64,000 bases of DNA from JANQIV01 sp050117315 (lineage in GTDB: Bacteria; Bacteroidota; Ignavibacteria; Ignavibacteriales; Melioribacteraceae), in contig JASFMY010000001.1 in assembly GCA_050117315.1 (NCBI GenBank), positions 110,552 to 174,551 of the forward strand. Direction: 5' to 3'. Each line of letters begins with the position of its first letter. Within the stretch, counting starts at the first letter, position 1. The position numbers and the translations under genes are program-made. This document shows positions 50,418 to 60,366 of the stretch, piece by piece. The notes under the pieces were generated by a model that was not told the DNA's origin, made no database searches, and saw nothing but the letters and a program-made list of their open reading frames with translations.

Positions 50418-53400
50418 CTATGGCCGTTCAGCAGCTTTTAGCCAATCGTTTACACCATCTACACCTAATGATAAAAGCATGTCTTGCACCGATACCACAC
50501 GTTTCAGCATTTCACCATTGTCAGACTCTTCCCGTTCTTCAGCTTCAGCAAAAAGTCGGGTTGTGAGCTGGGTAAGATTATTTTTGTAATCATGCAGATA
50601 CGAATTAGTCTTTTTGACATAAGTAAGATAAATCTCTACTGTAGCTAAGGCTTTATCTGGATCTTGTTGTGAGGTAACATTAAGCCATTCATCTAATCCA
50701 AAGATACGGTGACGATTTTTCTCTTTATCCCTTTCGAAAATTCCAAAACAGAGGTCAATCAATTTAGTAGGTATAGATATTAAGTTTTCTGCATTGAATA
50801 GTTTCACCATATTTTGAGCAACTATCGAAGCAGTAGCAACATTGGCTCTCAAACCAGCTTCGATACCCATCATGCATTGTTCATGATGTTGTTTGGCATT
50901 TTGGTGGTGTGTCCAAACACTCGAAGCACCTTCCCAAGCTTCCCTGATATTTAATATTTTTAATTCAGTTAGTAACTCAGTAATATTTACATGGTTGCTA
51001 AATGCAGCCAGTGCTGAAATGCGTCCCCAAGTTTCCATGTCATTACTGCTTCCCTCGTTTTTAATACGCTCCAGTAACGGGGAGACTTTATCAAAATGCT
51101 TATGGTAAGCATAATAAAGGCAAGACTCAGCGTATTGCCAAAGCCCTGTAGCATCCTTCATGGAAAAATAGAATAAGTCCCAGCCCAATTCAGAATCTTT
51201 GCTTTGCAAATACGGTAAACGCCGTAAAATCAAAGCACGAATCGCCGGATGACCTTTTTCGGCAAAACATTGTAAAGTAGGCCTCAACAATTCAGGATAT
51301 GTGTCACTATTTTCTAGAAAATTATTAGCCAAGATCATTAAGCTTTCAGTAACATTACCATTAATCATGTTAATGCCCTTGTTTATAAGTTCAACTGAAG
51401 CACCTTTTATTGTACATTCCTCTTCAAGAGTCGTAAAACCTGCTGCTAAAAACACCAAACGTTCAGCATTTTGTTTATCTTTTATAACATATGCACAGGC
51501 TTGCATTGCATTGGATGCTGCACGATTATGCCACCAATGTTTTTGGTGTCTTTCAAGTTCGTCAAGAATAAGATATGCTAAATCTGTTGCATCAGGCTCT
51601 TCAATTGGTTTCCAATCTTTATTGGGTTGTAAATTACCAAAACGATAAGCCAAATAATTTGCGACTCCATTCATAATGGCATAGCGGGAATTCTCAGAAA
51701 TATCAGCCCAATGGGTATACAATAAGCGCAAAAATCGTGTTGGTTGGCGTGATGATGCTTCGGCAAGTTCTCCGTCAACGTGTTCCTTTCCACCTACTAA
51801 AAAATCATCAAAATCTCTTTCATATCCCAAATAGTGTAATAGTAAGCGTAATACCCCCTCATCACTGATACGGTTAAATACTTTGAATGAAAATGGAGCA
51901 ACAACAAAACCTCCACGGGAACTTATATTTGGTTGACGAATTAGAAATCCTTCCTTTTTCTCGTAATTATCTATCAATGATTGGCTTTCAGGCGAACGTA
52001 GATGACAGGGAATTGTAACAATTAGTTCTGCTCTTTTTTTCAATATCCATCTTTTGTGTTGCTCATCTGTAACACCATCCTCTTGCAAGGTTAACATACG
52101 ATCTATTAATGCCTCTTGAATAGGTAGGCCAAGATAGATGAATGCCTCCTTTATTAATGAGCCCATTTCGAAAGAAAAATCGTACTTTAGCATTTCCTCT
52201 TCCATCAGAATGCGCCCAATCAATTCAATATTAGGTTCAGGACTAGTAGTGCATGCAAGTATAGCAAAATAGCGTAATGCGCCTTCATGACTGAAACTTA
52301 GTCGTTCCCGATTAATTTGCCACCAATTAGAATTTGTTTTTACATGATTGATTATAGCTGCTTCCATTGCATCCAATAGAACATTTTCACTATTAACATG
52401 GCTCATATTATACTGACTATGGTCTTTTTCATATGAGGTATATAAAAGAAAATTATTTTTGTAATATCCGTTCTTATAATTTAATGATACTATTTGAGAC
52501 CAATGCTCAACGGATTCCAAAGCAAAGTTCAATAATTCTTCAGAATTTATCATACGTTGAAGAAGAAAGTGCTCTTTACGATCCCCAAATTCATGAGGTA
52601 GGCAATGAAGTTTATCTCCAAAATGATGTTTGGCGACATCTTCTTCTTTTATTTCACCTGCGATATAATTCCATAACCAGATGTCTTCCAAAGCTCCAAC
52701 TGTAACACACTTTGCAACAGCCTCTCCCAATCTACTATCATCATCTCTTGGCAAACATAGTAGCTTCTTTAATATAGGCGATACTAATGTTTGATACTCC
52801 GAATCAATTTTCGGAAGATTAATTTCTAGTTGCCATGAGATTTGTTTTTCATCAATCCATTCCATATCTAATATCTCATTCCAAAATGCCAATACATTTC
52901 TAACATCATCATTTAGCCATAGTGATATCAAACCAACATGTGTAGTCAATCCTCCGGTGTCTCTCATATTCTTTAAAGTTGGGACAAGATGCTTGAGCCA
53001 AAAGTGATGCCATTCAATACTCCTGGCTTGTGTATAAATTACCTGAAACACATCACGGTGCTGATTCCTCAAATCACGTATCAAAGGCCAATCGCCATCC
53101 TGAGGTATTAGTTCAGCCAAAGATTCCGCAACCAAACGACGAATGTGAAATGCAGCGTCGCTAGTTAAAACTGCTCGTATTTGTTTCCTGAACTCATTGC
53201 GATCTCCCATAGCTAATTGCACAACAAAACTGCGAATGCTGGGACGAACAAAAGGTACTGGTGGTAAACTTTGAATAAATTTCTTCAACAAAACACCGTT
53301 GCGTACAGCTCCACTGATGACCAATACATCAAGCAAAGTTTGATGTCCAAACGTTAATTCTCCACTTTGAGTTTCTTGAAGCACGTTGAGGCTGCATAAC

Positions 53401-54974
53401 AACCTTTGAATATCTTGCGAGGCAGTAAAACGCTGGTGAGGCACCACCAACTTACGTACCCTCAACATCTCATTAGCAATGGCTTCTAATGCCTGCATAG
53501 CTGTATTGCCAAGTAGGTCGTCAGCACGTACAAAAGTATCTAGGTAACGCTGAGCCAATGCCTGGCTGGTTACAACATTGAAACTACCCTCCCTTTGGGC
53601 TAGTTCAACAAAGAGTGCCAACTCACGCGGATTTCTGATTAACTCGCTAGTATCAGTATCTATGGTTGTTGTATCAATGCCTAGTGATTCAAGTAGCGGA
53701 ACAATTTCGGACGTCCAATTTAAAGGCAAACACTTGAGTTCACAATCCCATTGCCTCACAGCTATACGCCGATCGTAATGTCGATCGAATTCGCGGCATG
53801 CAGTAACCACAGTAACATTAGGAATCAATAATAAACGGTCAATTTGCGCTAAAAAATATGTAAGAATGCTATGCTCGCGGGCTGTGGAAAGAACATCCAA
53901 TGAATCTATCACCACAACAACATGTGCTTCTTCAGCCATTCGGGCTACCTTTTCAACCCACTGCTCAGGTAGTCCTTGAGCTTTCCGGTCTAGAGTTGTA
54001 GGAAGGTTTGCAAATTCGCGGGACTGAATAAAAAGTGGTACTATGTCTGTGCAAGTTTGTGCACGTTTTTCCAACTCTTCTTGCAGTGATAACATCACAC
54101 ATGTTTTACCTGCTCCTGGAAGCCCTGTTAGCAAAATAGAACGTTTATTGGCATCTATCGCTGTAAGTAAATCATTTAATACTGGACTGGGAATTCGTTT
54201 TCCCGCTATCTCCCGATGCCATGACCTGCCAATAGCCGAAGTATTTGCAAACGAGGTTCGCACTTCAGTTAAACTCAAGACTGGAGCCAGTACTGCCCCT
54301 CCATTAAGAATAATATTCTTGATATCTTCTTTGGTCAACCGATGTTGTACGGAGGTTGGAGTACTGGACCCCATTCGAGCTCCAAGCTGATCAAGGCATG
54401 TCCATAAGGCATTGTAGGCAGCGTTTTGGTTACTCACAATAGAGTGCAAACGTTCATGTAGTAAGGTATTCATTCTATCCATTTCGGGAGTGGTTTCAAA
54501 GAACGTCCTGCGTAAAAATTCGTAAGTTGAAATAATTGGGTTATAGGCCGCTATTATTGATACTAGCTCTGTATTCGTTTTTTTATTCTCTTTGCTTAAA
54601 CTCGCTATGTAACTTGCTTCATCTGGCTGCGTAGTGCTGTATTCGTGCAATTTTGACAGGGCACCAAATGAATTACGCGAATAGAAACGAATTTTAGCTT
54701 TCTTTTTAGTTATCAATAAGCTTGTTACTTTATACAGTTCATCTTTTAGGTCAGTTATAGTCCATGGTTTGAAATTGCTTTGGTTCTTTTTGCACTGACA
54801 ACAAATTAAGGTACCATCTGTTTTCCCAACAACAACATCATCTACAGAGTAGATCGCTGAATCAATTTCAATCCAATCATATTCTGGATCAACTAGGACC
54901 GACAATGCCCAATCAAATGCGACTAAAGTCTGGTAACCATCACCTCGATTTGAATGAATACCTGCTACGCTCAT
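50418..54974 (-). CDS. Avs-like antiviral STAND NTPase with N-terminal Cap4-type nuclease domain
   Basis: The 1518-residue protein has three parts. Residues 1-110 resemble the Cap4/DUF4297 restriction-like nuclease: NRGDGYQTLVAFDWAL, an acidic residue in WIEIDS (E36), D46 and the Q-x-K core in LICCQCKKNQ (about 57-65). Residues 260-560 are a STAND-type P-loop NTPase, with Walker A TGLPGAGKT at 283-291, Walker B VVVVIDSLD near 352-360 and VTACREF for sensor 1. The rest is about 950 residues of helical repeats, the usual target-sensing part. This order is that of Avs systems, which recognise phage proteins and then cut DNA. The gene is alone, without restriction-modification genes. Confidence 0.75.
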   Translation of the reverse strand: MSVAGIHSNRGDGYQTLVAFDWALSVLVDPEYDWIEIDSAIYSVDDVVVGKTDGTLICCQCKKNQSNFKPWTITDLKDELYKVTSLLITKKKAKIRFYSRNSFGALSKLHEYSTTQPDEASYIASLSKENKKTNTELVSIIAAYNPIISTYEFLRRTFFETTPEMDRMNTLLHERLHSIVSNQNAAYNALWTCLDQLGARMGSSTPTSVQHRLTKEDIKNIILNGGAVLAPVLSLTEVRTSFANTSAIGRSWHREIAGKRIPSPVLNDLLTAIDANKRSILLTGLPGAGKTCVMLSLQEELEKRAQTCTDIVPLFIQSREFANLPTTLDRKAQGLPEQWVEKVARMAEEAHVVVVIDSLDVLSTAREHSILTYFLAQIDRLLLIPNVTVVTACREFDRHYDRRIAVRQWDCELKCLPLNWTSEIVPLLESLGIDTTTIDTDTSELIRNPRELALFVELAQREGSFNVVTSQALAQRYLDTFVRADDLLGNTAMQALEAIANEMLRVRKLVVPHQRFTASQDIQRLLCSLNVLQETQSGELTFGHQTLLDVLVISGAVRNGVLLKKFIQSLPPVPFVRPSIRSFVVQLAMGDRNEFRKQIRAVLTSDAAFHIRRLVAESLAELIPQDGDWPLIRDLRNQHRDVFQVIYTQARSIEWHHFWLKHLVPTLKNMRDTGGLTTHVGLISLWLNDDVRNVLAFWNEILDMEWIDEKQISWQLEINLPKIDSEYQTLVSPILKKLLCLPRDDDSRLGEAVAKCVTVGALEDIWLWNYIAGEIKEEDVAKHHFGDKLHCLPHEFGDRKEHFLLQRMINSEELLNFALESVEHWSQIVSLNYKNGYYKNNFLLYTSYEKDHSQYNMSHVNSENVLLDAMEAAIINHVKTNSNWWQINRERLSFSHEGALRYFAILACTTSPEPNIELIGRILMEEEMLKYDFSFEMGSLIKEAFIYLGLPIQEALIDRMLTLQEDGVTDEQHKRWILKKRAELIVTIPCHLRSPESQSLIDNYEKKEGFLIRQPNISSRGGFVVAPFSFKVFNRISDEGVLRLLLHYLGYERDFDDFLVGGKEHVDGELAEASSRQPTRFLRLLYTHWADISENSRYAIMNGVANYLAYRFGNLQPNKDWKPIEEPDATDLAYLILDELERHQKHWWHNRAASNAMQACAYVIKDKQNAERLVFLAAGFTTLEEECTIKGASVELINKGINMINGNVTESLMILANNFLENSDTYPELLRPTLQCFAEKGHPAIRALILRRLPYLQSKDSELGWDLFYFSMKDATGLWQYAESCLYYAYHKHFDKVSPLLERIKNEGSSNDMETWGRISALAAFSNHVNITELLTELKILNIREAWEGASSVWTHHQNAKQHHEQCMMGIEAGLRANVATASIVAQNMVKLFNAENLISIPTKLIDLCFGIFERDKEKNRHRIFGLDEWLNVTSQQDPDKALATVEIYLTYVKKTNSYLHDYKNNLTQLTTRLFAEAEEREESDNGEMLKRVVSVQDMLLSLGVDGVNDWLKAAERP

Positions 54975-55075
54975 TTATTTAATCCAATTTATGAATTTTT
55001 TGCTCATTCGATCAAAGCAAACGATTTATTAGTTCTTACTAAGATAACAAACACTATCTTAAGGTTAAATGATAT

Positions 55076-56377
55076 TTAACCAGCTTTGTTAAATATATGC
55101 TTCTTAGCATAAACGGTAAGTGTTAATCCCCTCGCTACCATAAACACCGTCATTGCCAGCCAAAGGCTGTGGTTGCCGAAAATATCTTTTGTTAAGTAGT
55201 AAGTCGGTAGAAATAAATTAAATGTGCAGATAATCATTGAGTTGCGCATAGCCTTTGTGGCTGTTGCGCCTATAAACACTCCGTCCCAAATAAAACAAAC
55301 ACTATTTATTATCGGGGCGATTATTATCCAAATTAAAAACGGCAAAGCCAATTCCAGCAGAAATTCTTTGTCCGTAAAAAGAATAAAAATCTGTTCACCA
55401 AAAAGGAGATAAACTAAACTAAGCAAACCGCCCAAAGCCATCCCCCAATAGAAAGAATATTTTATTGCATGCCGCAAACTTTCTTTATCTCTTGCACCAA
55501 TATAAGTTCCGACAAGACCTTCGGCGGCAAAAGCAAAGCCGTCAACACCGTAAGCTAAAATCATCCAGAGCTGCATTAAAATTGTATTCACGGCAAGAAT
55601 ATTATCGCCGAACTTTGCAGACTCGGCCGTAAAAAAGCCGAATGAAAAAACGAGCATCAATGTTCGCAAAAATATATCGATGTTTACTTTAAAGAATTTT
55701 TTAATGCTTTCCAGGTCAATAGTTTTTTTTAAGCTTATTAAAACGTTGTAATGAGAATATTTCCTGAGATATAAAAGTACGGCAACAGCCAGCCCTAGGT
55801 ACTGTGAAATAACCGTGCCTAAAGCAACTCCGTCCGATTTCATGCCGAATTGATAAATTAACAGCAGGTTAAAAAATATATTAAATACGTTGGTCAAAAT
55901 GGAAAGCACCATCGGGTACTTTGCATTCTGTACCCCGAGAAACCAGCCGTGAAAAGCGTACAAAGCAAGTGAAGCCGGGGCAGCATAAATTCTTATATAA
56001 AAATATTCTTTTGCAAAAAACTCAACTTCATCTGTAGCTTCAACTAAGTTAAATGCAATTAAACTTATCATTTCCTGGAATAAAATTATAAATACCGCAG
56101 AGATTAAAGCCAGTCCAAGAGACCTGCTTAAAACCTGGATTGTTTCCTCATCATTTTTAGAACCGTTTGCTTGCGCGGTTAACCCCGTTGTCCCCATCCT
56201 TAAGAAACCGAACCCCCAGTAAACAAAGTTGAAAATCATAGACCCGATTGCAATTGCACCTAGGTAGGCTACGTTATCGAGGTGCCCTACAACTGCTGTA
56301 TCAACAGAACTGAGTAAGGGAATCGACAGATTGCTGATAATATTCGGAATTGCAAGACGGAGTATTTTTTTATTCAA
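55076..56377 (-). CDS. MATE-family efflux transporter
   Basis: This 433-residue protein with about 12 helices is of the DinF branch of MATE proteins: LRLAIPNIISNLSIPLLSSV with VDTAVVGHLDNVAYLGAIAI at the start, and GVDGFAFAAEGLVGTYIGAR in the second half. Such proteins export drugs or metabolites using Na+ or H+. It has no obvious operon partner. Confidence 0.9.
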   Translation of the reverse strand: MNKKILRLAIPNIISNLSIPLLSSVDTAVVGHLDNVAYLGAIAIGSMIFNFVYWGFGFLRMGTTGLTAQANGSKNDEETIQVLSRSLGLALISAVFIILFQEMISLIAFNLVEATDEVEFFAKEYFYIRIYAAPASLALYAFHGWFLGVQNAKYPMVLSILTNVFNIFFNLLLIYQFGMKSDGVALGTVISQYLGLAVAVLLYLRKYSHYNVLISLKKTIDLESIKKFFKVNIDIFLRTLMLVFSFGFFTAESAKFGDNILAVNTILMQLWMILAYGVDGFAFAAEGLVGTYIGARDKESLRHAIKYSFYWGMALGGLLSLVYLLFGEQIFILFTDKEFLLELALPFLIWIIIAPIINSVCFIWDGVFIGATATKAMRNSMIICTFNLFLPTYYLTKDIFGNHSLWLAMTVFMVARGLTLTVYAKKHIFNKAG

Positions 56378-56530
56378 TATTATAACGCACTATTGTGTGA
56401 AGTCCAAAAATAAAAAAAATTGTTCGATAAAGTATATCTGTTAAAATGAATTATAGATAACCCGGTGTTAAAACATATATTAACCTAAGTTGATGGCTAA
56501 AATACTAAGAAAAAACAACACGGCTTGACC
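56378..56530. other. Intergenic region upstream of the MATE gene
   Basis: No gene seen. It borders the 41-bp repeat array on its right side and should contain the promoter of the MATE gene. Confidence 0.35.
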
Positions 56531-56740
56531 AATGTACCGAGTACAAAACGAAAAAACGGTCGGAACTGTGCAATGTACTCAGTACAAATCAAGAAATCGT
56601 GCGGAGAGAACCGATGTACTTTGTACAAATCGGGAAATCGTGCGGAGGAAACCAATGTACTTTGTACAAACGGGAAATAGTTCGGAGTTGAATAATGTAC
56701 TGAGTACATTGCTGAAAATCTTCAGGAGTAGAATAATGTA
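56531..56740. repeat. 41-bp tandem repeat array, five units
   Basis: Units start at 56531, 56572, 56613, 56654 and 56694, with a partial one at 56735: a period of 41 (once 40). Each starts AATGTAC and contains a palindrome TGTAC-NNN-GTACA (middle bases CGA, TCA, TTT, TTT, TGA). The rest of the unit, around AAATCGGGAAATCGTGCGGA, is also shared, so there are no spacers as in CRISPR. Two units of the same family, inverted, lie at 13097-13178. Confidence 0.8.
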
Positions 56741-56754
56741 ATCTGTATATAAAT

Positions 56755-56918
56755 TAGAGTTTCTGCAAAATTAGATATCTAAACGTTTTGTCATTTCGAC
56801 CGGAGGGAGAAATCTTTGAAATCGTACTCTAATTGAAAGATTTCCCGCCAAAAAGACGGCGGACAGGCTCACCCAAAAAACGGGTTCGAAAAGACAGACT
56901 TTTATTTTGCAGAAACTT
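56755..56918. repeat. MITE-like palindromic element family 1, long copy
   Basis: This 164-bp element has the ends TAGAGTTTCTGCAAAAT and TTTATTTTGCAGAAACT. It includes the core of the 7905 copy plus about 25 extra bases (CGCCAAAAAGACGGCGGACA). Another inverted pair is GTCATTTCGA and TTCGAAAAGAC. No reading frame. It directly follows the 41-bp array. Confidence 0.75.
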
Positions 56919-57144
56919 AATTGAATTAATTATAAATACGAAACAATCCATAATAAAAAGGAAGAGATTCATGGAAATTTTAAACAGATTATTATTTGTA
57001 ATCTTTCTTCCTTTTTAAACATAACTTCTTAATCCCCAAAAAAGATTAAGATTAGGAGTATGATTAAGAAGCAAGAATGTTATTAATTTTATGCAGTTAA
57101 TATTGGGCACCCGGTTTCGCAAAAAAACATTAATAAAAATAGGC
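56919..57144. other. Intergenic region with a small inverted repeat
   Basis: CTTCTTAATC at 57026-57035 and GATTAAGAAG at 57062-57071 form an inverted repeat related to that at 30371-30425. Nothing else is seen. It could lie at the transcript end of proC. Confidence 0.4.
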
Positions 57145-57960
57145 CTAACCCTTATTTGAATACAGCGTATCAGCCTTTTCCGCTGAAGTAACAATCCCTT
57201 TTATTAACGAGGAACTAAATCCATGATGTTCCATCTGGTTTAGCCCGGATATTGTACAGCCTCGCGGCGTGGTTACTTTATCCACTTCTCTTTCAGGGTG
57301 ATTGCCTTCCTGCATTATTAATGCAGCCGCGCCTTTTGCAGTTTGTGCGGCCATAGCTAAAGCTTCGTCTGCGTGGAAACCAATCTCAATTCCTCCTTGT
57401 GAAGCAGCACGCACTGCGCGCATAAAAAAGGCTATTCCACATGCGCAAAGAGCCGTAGCAGGCACCATTAATTCTTCTCTTATCACAACCGTTTTGCCCA
57501 TGTTGTTGAATATATCAACTGCAAGCCCAATTGATTTCTTATCATCGCCGCTTATGCATGTCATTGATTCCTGTATAGCAATAGCCGTATTGGGCATTAC
57601 TCTTACTACTTTTACATCTTTGCCGAAATGATTTTTTATCTGTTCAATATGAGCCCCGGAAACAATGGATAATATTATGTGTCTTTTTGTATCGGTCAAA
57701 TCTTTAATTTCATCAATAAGCTCGTTAAACTGTTGCGGGGTAACAGCAATAATTAATATATCCGAATTTTTAACTGCCAACCTGTTGTTGGCTGTAACGT
57801 TGAAGCCTTTCTTCTTATAATTTTTTATTAAATCAGTTTTTCTTTTTGTTAGATAAATATTCTTTGTGCTTATACCTTCCGTTTTTTCCAAACCGTCGGC
57901 AATTGCCCTGCCAATGTTGCCGCATCCAAGCACGGCGATTTTTAATTCTTCTTTTTTCAT
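57145..57960 (-). CDS. proC: ProC, pyrroline-5-carboxylate reductase
   Basis: This 271-residue enzyme makes the last step of proline synthesis, pyrroline-5-carboxylate to proline with NAD(P)H. The Rossmann motif is AVLGCGNIGRAIADGL, followed by LIIAVTPQQF-type sequence and VRVMPNTAIAIQESM (PNTP/A region). The C-terminal signature is EVDKVTTPRGCTISGLNQME. It lies 1 base after the symporter gene. Confidence 0.93.
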   Translation of the reverse strand: MKKEELKIAVLGCGNIGRAIADGLEKTEGISTKNIYLTKRKTDLIKNYKKKGFNVTANNRLAVKNSDILIIAVTPQQFNELIDEIKDLTDTKRHIILSIVSGAHIEQIKNHFGKDVKVVRVMPNTAIAIQESMTCISGDDKKSIGLAVDIFNNMGKTVVIREELMVPATALCACGIAFFMRAVRAASQGGIEIGFHADEALAMAAQTAKGAAALIMQEGNHPEREVDKVTTPRGCTISGLNQMEHHGFSSSLIKGIVTSAEKADTLYSNKG

Positions 57961-57961
57961 G

Positions 57962-59173
57962 TTATACCTTTAAATTTTCTCCTTCGGTTTTTGCAATTAC
58001 AACAGCACCGCAGCTATCGCTCCAAACATTAACTGCAGTTCTGCACATATCTAAAATTCTATCCACAGCGATAATCAGCCCTACGCCTTCAAGGGGCAGG
58101 CCTATTGCGCTTAATATTATCGTTATCATTACAAGCCCCGCCATGGGTATGCCCGCCGCACCTATCGAAGCAAGCAATGCGGTAAATACAACAACTACCT
58201 GCTGCATTATTCCCAGTTCAACCCCGTAAGCCTGGGCAATAAACATAGCCCCCACGCATTCGTAAAGCGCAGTTCCGTCCATATTTATTGTTGCGCCGAG
58301 AGGTAAAGTAAAACTTGTAATTTTATTGGAAACACCGCTGTTATGTTCAACGGCTTCCATTGTTAACGGCAGTGTTGCGTTTGATGAAGAAGTAGAAAAT
58401 GCCGTCAACAGAGGAGTAGACAACGCCCTTAAATGTTTTATCGGATTAGCTTTTCCTATAATTCTAAGAATTCCGGGCAGTGTTATTGAGGCATGCACTA
58501 AAAGTGCGAGAGCAACAACAAGCATATATATTCCCATTCGCTGGGCGAGCTCTATTAAATCGGATTGTTCGGAAACAACTTTTGCAACAATACCGAGAAT
58601 TCCAAGCGGGGTAAATTTTATAACCAGCATTGTTATTTTCATCATCACTTCAAATATTGCATTAAAAAAATCGGTCATTAGTACTTTATATTTTTCTTCC
58701 ACCTGTGTAATAAAGAACCCGAAAATTATTGCGAAGAAAATTATTGAAAGCATTTGCCCTTCGGTAAATGCGGCAAAAATATTTGTGGGAACAATGTTCA
58801 AAAGCGTATCGCCGAATGACTGCCTTGCCGCATCAAGTCCTTCTACTTTTTGAGAGAGCCCGAGGTCTGCACCGACACCGGGCTGAAAAATATTTACTAA
58901 AATTAAACCGGTTACAATTGCAAAGAGGCTGGTTGTTACGTAATAAGCAAATGTCTTTAAACCGAGCCTGCCGAGGTTTTTTGCTTCACCGATATTTGTA
59001 ACGCCGGAAATGATGGAACTCAATATCAAGGGAACAATGACCATTCTTAAACCACGAAGGAATACATCACCCATCCATGAAACTAAATAAACGTAATCTT
59101 TTAGAAATATCCCGTAGAGTATTCCTAAAAACAAAGCTATGAGAATCTGCCAGTGCAACTTAATTTTAGTCAT
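57962..59173 (-). CDS. Dicarboxylate/amino acid:cation symporter (DAACS family)
   Basis: This 403-residue membrane transporter has the serine-rich motif AFSTSSSNATLPLTMEAVE, the PLGATINMDGTALYE motif and AGIPMAGLVMITIIL, all specific to GltP/GltT/DctA-like symporters. The sequence NMDGT marks the Na+-binding helix. It takes up glutamate, aspartate or C4-dicarboxylates. With proC just downstream, glutamate or proline metabolism is a likely context. Confidence 0.92.
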   Translation of the reverse strand: MTKIKLHWQILIALFLGILYGIFLKDYVYLVSWMGDVFLRGLRMVIVPLILSSIISGVTNIGEAKNLGRLGLKTFAYYVTTSLFAIVTGLILVNIFQPGVGADLGLSQKVEGLDAARQSFGDTLLNIVPTNIFAAFTEGQMLSIIFFAIIFGFFITQVEEKYKVLMTDFFNAIFEVMMKITMLVIKFTPLGILGIVAKVVSEQSDLIELAQRMGIYMLVVALALLVHASITLPGILRIIGKANPIKHLRALSTPLLTAFSTSSSNATLPLTMEAVEHNSGVSNKITSFTLPLGATINMDGTALYECVGAMFIAQAYGVELGIMQQVVVVFTALLASIGAAGIPMAGLVMITIILSAIGLPLEGVGLIIAVDRILDMCRTAVNVWSDSCGAVVIAKTEGENLKV

Positions 59174-59187
59174 TGTATTACCTTTGA

Positions 59188-60318
59188 TTAATTAAACTTT
59201 CGTAGGACCTCATCACAGAGGGCATAACCCTTGGCCGCAAATTTAAGAAAATTATTTTGTTTTATTAGAATTTTATTCTCAATTAACCTGTTAATATATT
59301 TTTTATTTATAGTAAGCCAGCTATCTCCAAACTTTTTAATTAACTCATTTGTGTCAAGCCCGCTGCTTCTTAATGCGAGCATAACGTATTCATTTAGTTT
59401 TTGTGATTCCGAAATAATTTCTTCGCCTGCAACGGCATTTTCTTTTTTGTCAATGTTAGTTAAATAAAAATTAAGCGCGGAATAATTCCACCATCTTTTG
59501 CCGTTCATAAAAGAATGAGCCGAAGTGCCGAAGCCCAGGTAATCCTTATAACGCCAGTAAGCTAAATTGTGAATACATTTATAACCCGGCAGGCAGAAGT
59601 TTGATACTTCATACTGCTCAAAGCCTTTGCTCTTTAAGTAGCCGATAGTAAGTTCATAAAGTTCTGCATCATAATCTTCATCCTGCATTTTTACTTTTCC
59701 ATCAAGAACCATTTTGTTCAAGACAGTTCCTCTTTCCAAAATTAGACTGTAAGCGGAAATATGCTTAACAGGCAGCGTTAAAGCAGTCTCCATGTTTAAC
59801 AACCACTTTTCTTTAGTTTGCCTCGGCAAATTAAATATTAGATCAAGACTGATATTTTCAAACCCGGCTCTGCTTGCAGCATTTATATTATCAATTGCAG
59901 TCTGCCTGTCGTGTATTCGTGTTAAGAATTTTAATTCGTTTTCATCAAACGACTGCACGCCGAAACTAATCCTGTTTATGCCGACACTTTTAAATTCTTT
60001 CAGTTTATTAAAATCAACTGTCCCCGGATTGGTTTCCATAGTTATTTCAACGGTTTCACCAAAACTGAAATTTTTAAATAGATGACTTATTATTTCACCG
60101 ATATAACCGGGCTCCATAAAGGAAGGTGTTCCTCCGCCGAAAAATATTGTGTTAAACTTATGTGAAGCTTTATAGAATTGCGATTGAAAGTTAATTTCTT
60201 TTTTTAATGCCGATAAATAGTTATAAACATTTCCATAATTAATAAGTGAATAGAAATCACAGTAAATACATTTGTGATCGCAGAAAGGAATATGTACATA
60301 TATTGCAGAACTATTCAT
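59188..60318 (-). CDS. hemW: HemW-like radical SAM protein (oxygen-independent coproporphyrinogen oxidase family)
   Basis: The start is set at the ATG at 60318 because the upstream ATG at 60333 lies inside a terminator hairpin. The 376-residue protein has IYVHIPFCDHKCIYCDFYS with radical SAM cysteines (CxxxCxxC), FGGGTPSFMEPGYIGEII and RISFGVQSFDENELKFLTRI. The HemW type lacks the extra cysteine of HemN (C-x2-C-x-C changed to CDFY). HemW delivers haem to respiratory enzymes. Confidence 0.88.
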   Translation of the reverse strand: MNSSAIYVHIPFCDHKCIYCDFYSLINYGNVYNYLSALKKEINFQSQFYKASHKFNTIFFGGGTPSFMEPGYIGEIISHLFKNFSFGETVEITMETNPGTVDFNKLKEFKSVGINRISFGVQSFDENELKFLTRIHDRQTAIDNINAASRAGFENISLDLIFNLPRQTKEKWLLNMETALTLPVKHISAYSLILERGTVLNKMVLDGKVKMQDEDYDAELYELTIGYLKSKGFEQYEVSNFCLPGYKCIHNLAYWRYKDYLGFGTSAHSFMNGKRWWNYSALNFYLTNIDKKENAVAGEEIISESQKLNEYVMLALRSSGLDTNELIKKFGDSWLTINKKYINRLIENKILIKQNNFLKFAAKGYALCDEVLRKFN

Positions 60319-60344
60319 AAAAAAGGGCTTCAAATGAAGCCCTT
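60319..60344 (-). terminator. Intrinsic terminator downstream of the outer-membrane protein gene
   Basis: On the minus strand AAGGGCTTC-ATTT-GAAGCCCTT is a perfect 9-bp stem with a 4-base loop followed by a T6 run. It lies 22 bases after the stop at 60367. It ends just before the preferred hemW start. Confidence 0.85.
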
Positions 60345-60366
60345 AAAATAAATATTTTGTCATAAA

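Noticed and set aside
56497..56709. Minus-strand open frame of 70 codons across the 41-bp repeats
   Set aside because: The frame exists only because the repeat lacks stops in that frame; the period of 41 is not a multiple of 3, so the units are read in different frames and give no repeated protein.
56531..56740. CRISPR array
   Set aside because: The whole 41-bp unit is similar between copies, with no unique spacers, and there are no cas genes in the window.
60319..60333. hemW start at 60333
   Set aside because: This ATG and its next codons lie inside a terminator stem that belongs to the upstream gene; the ATG at 60318 follows the T-run and starts the conserved region.
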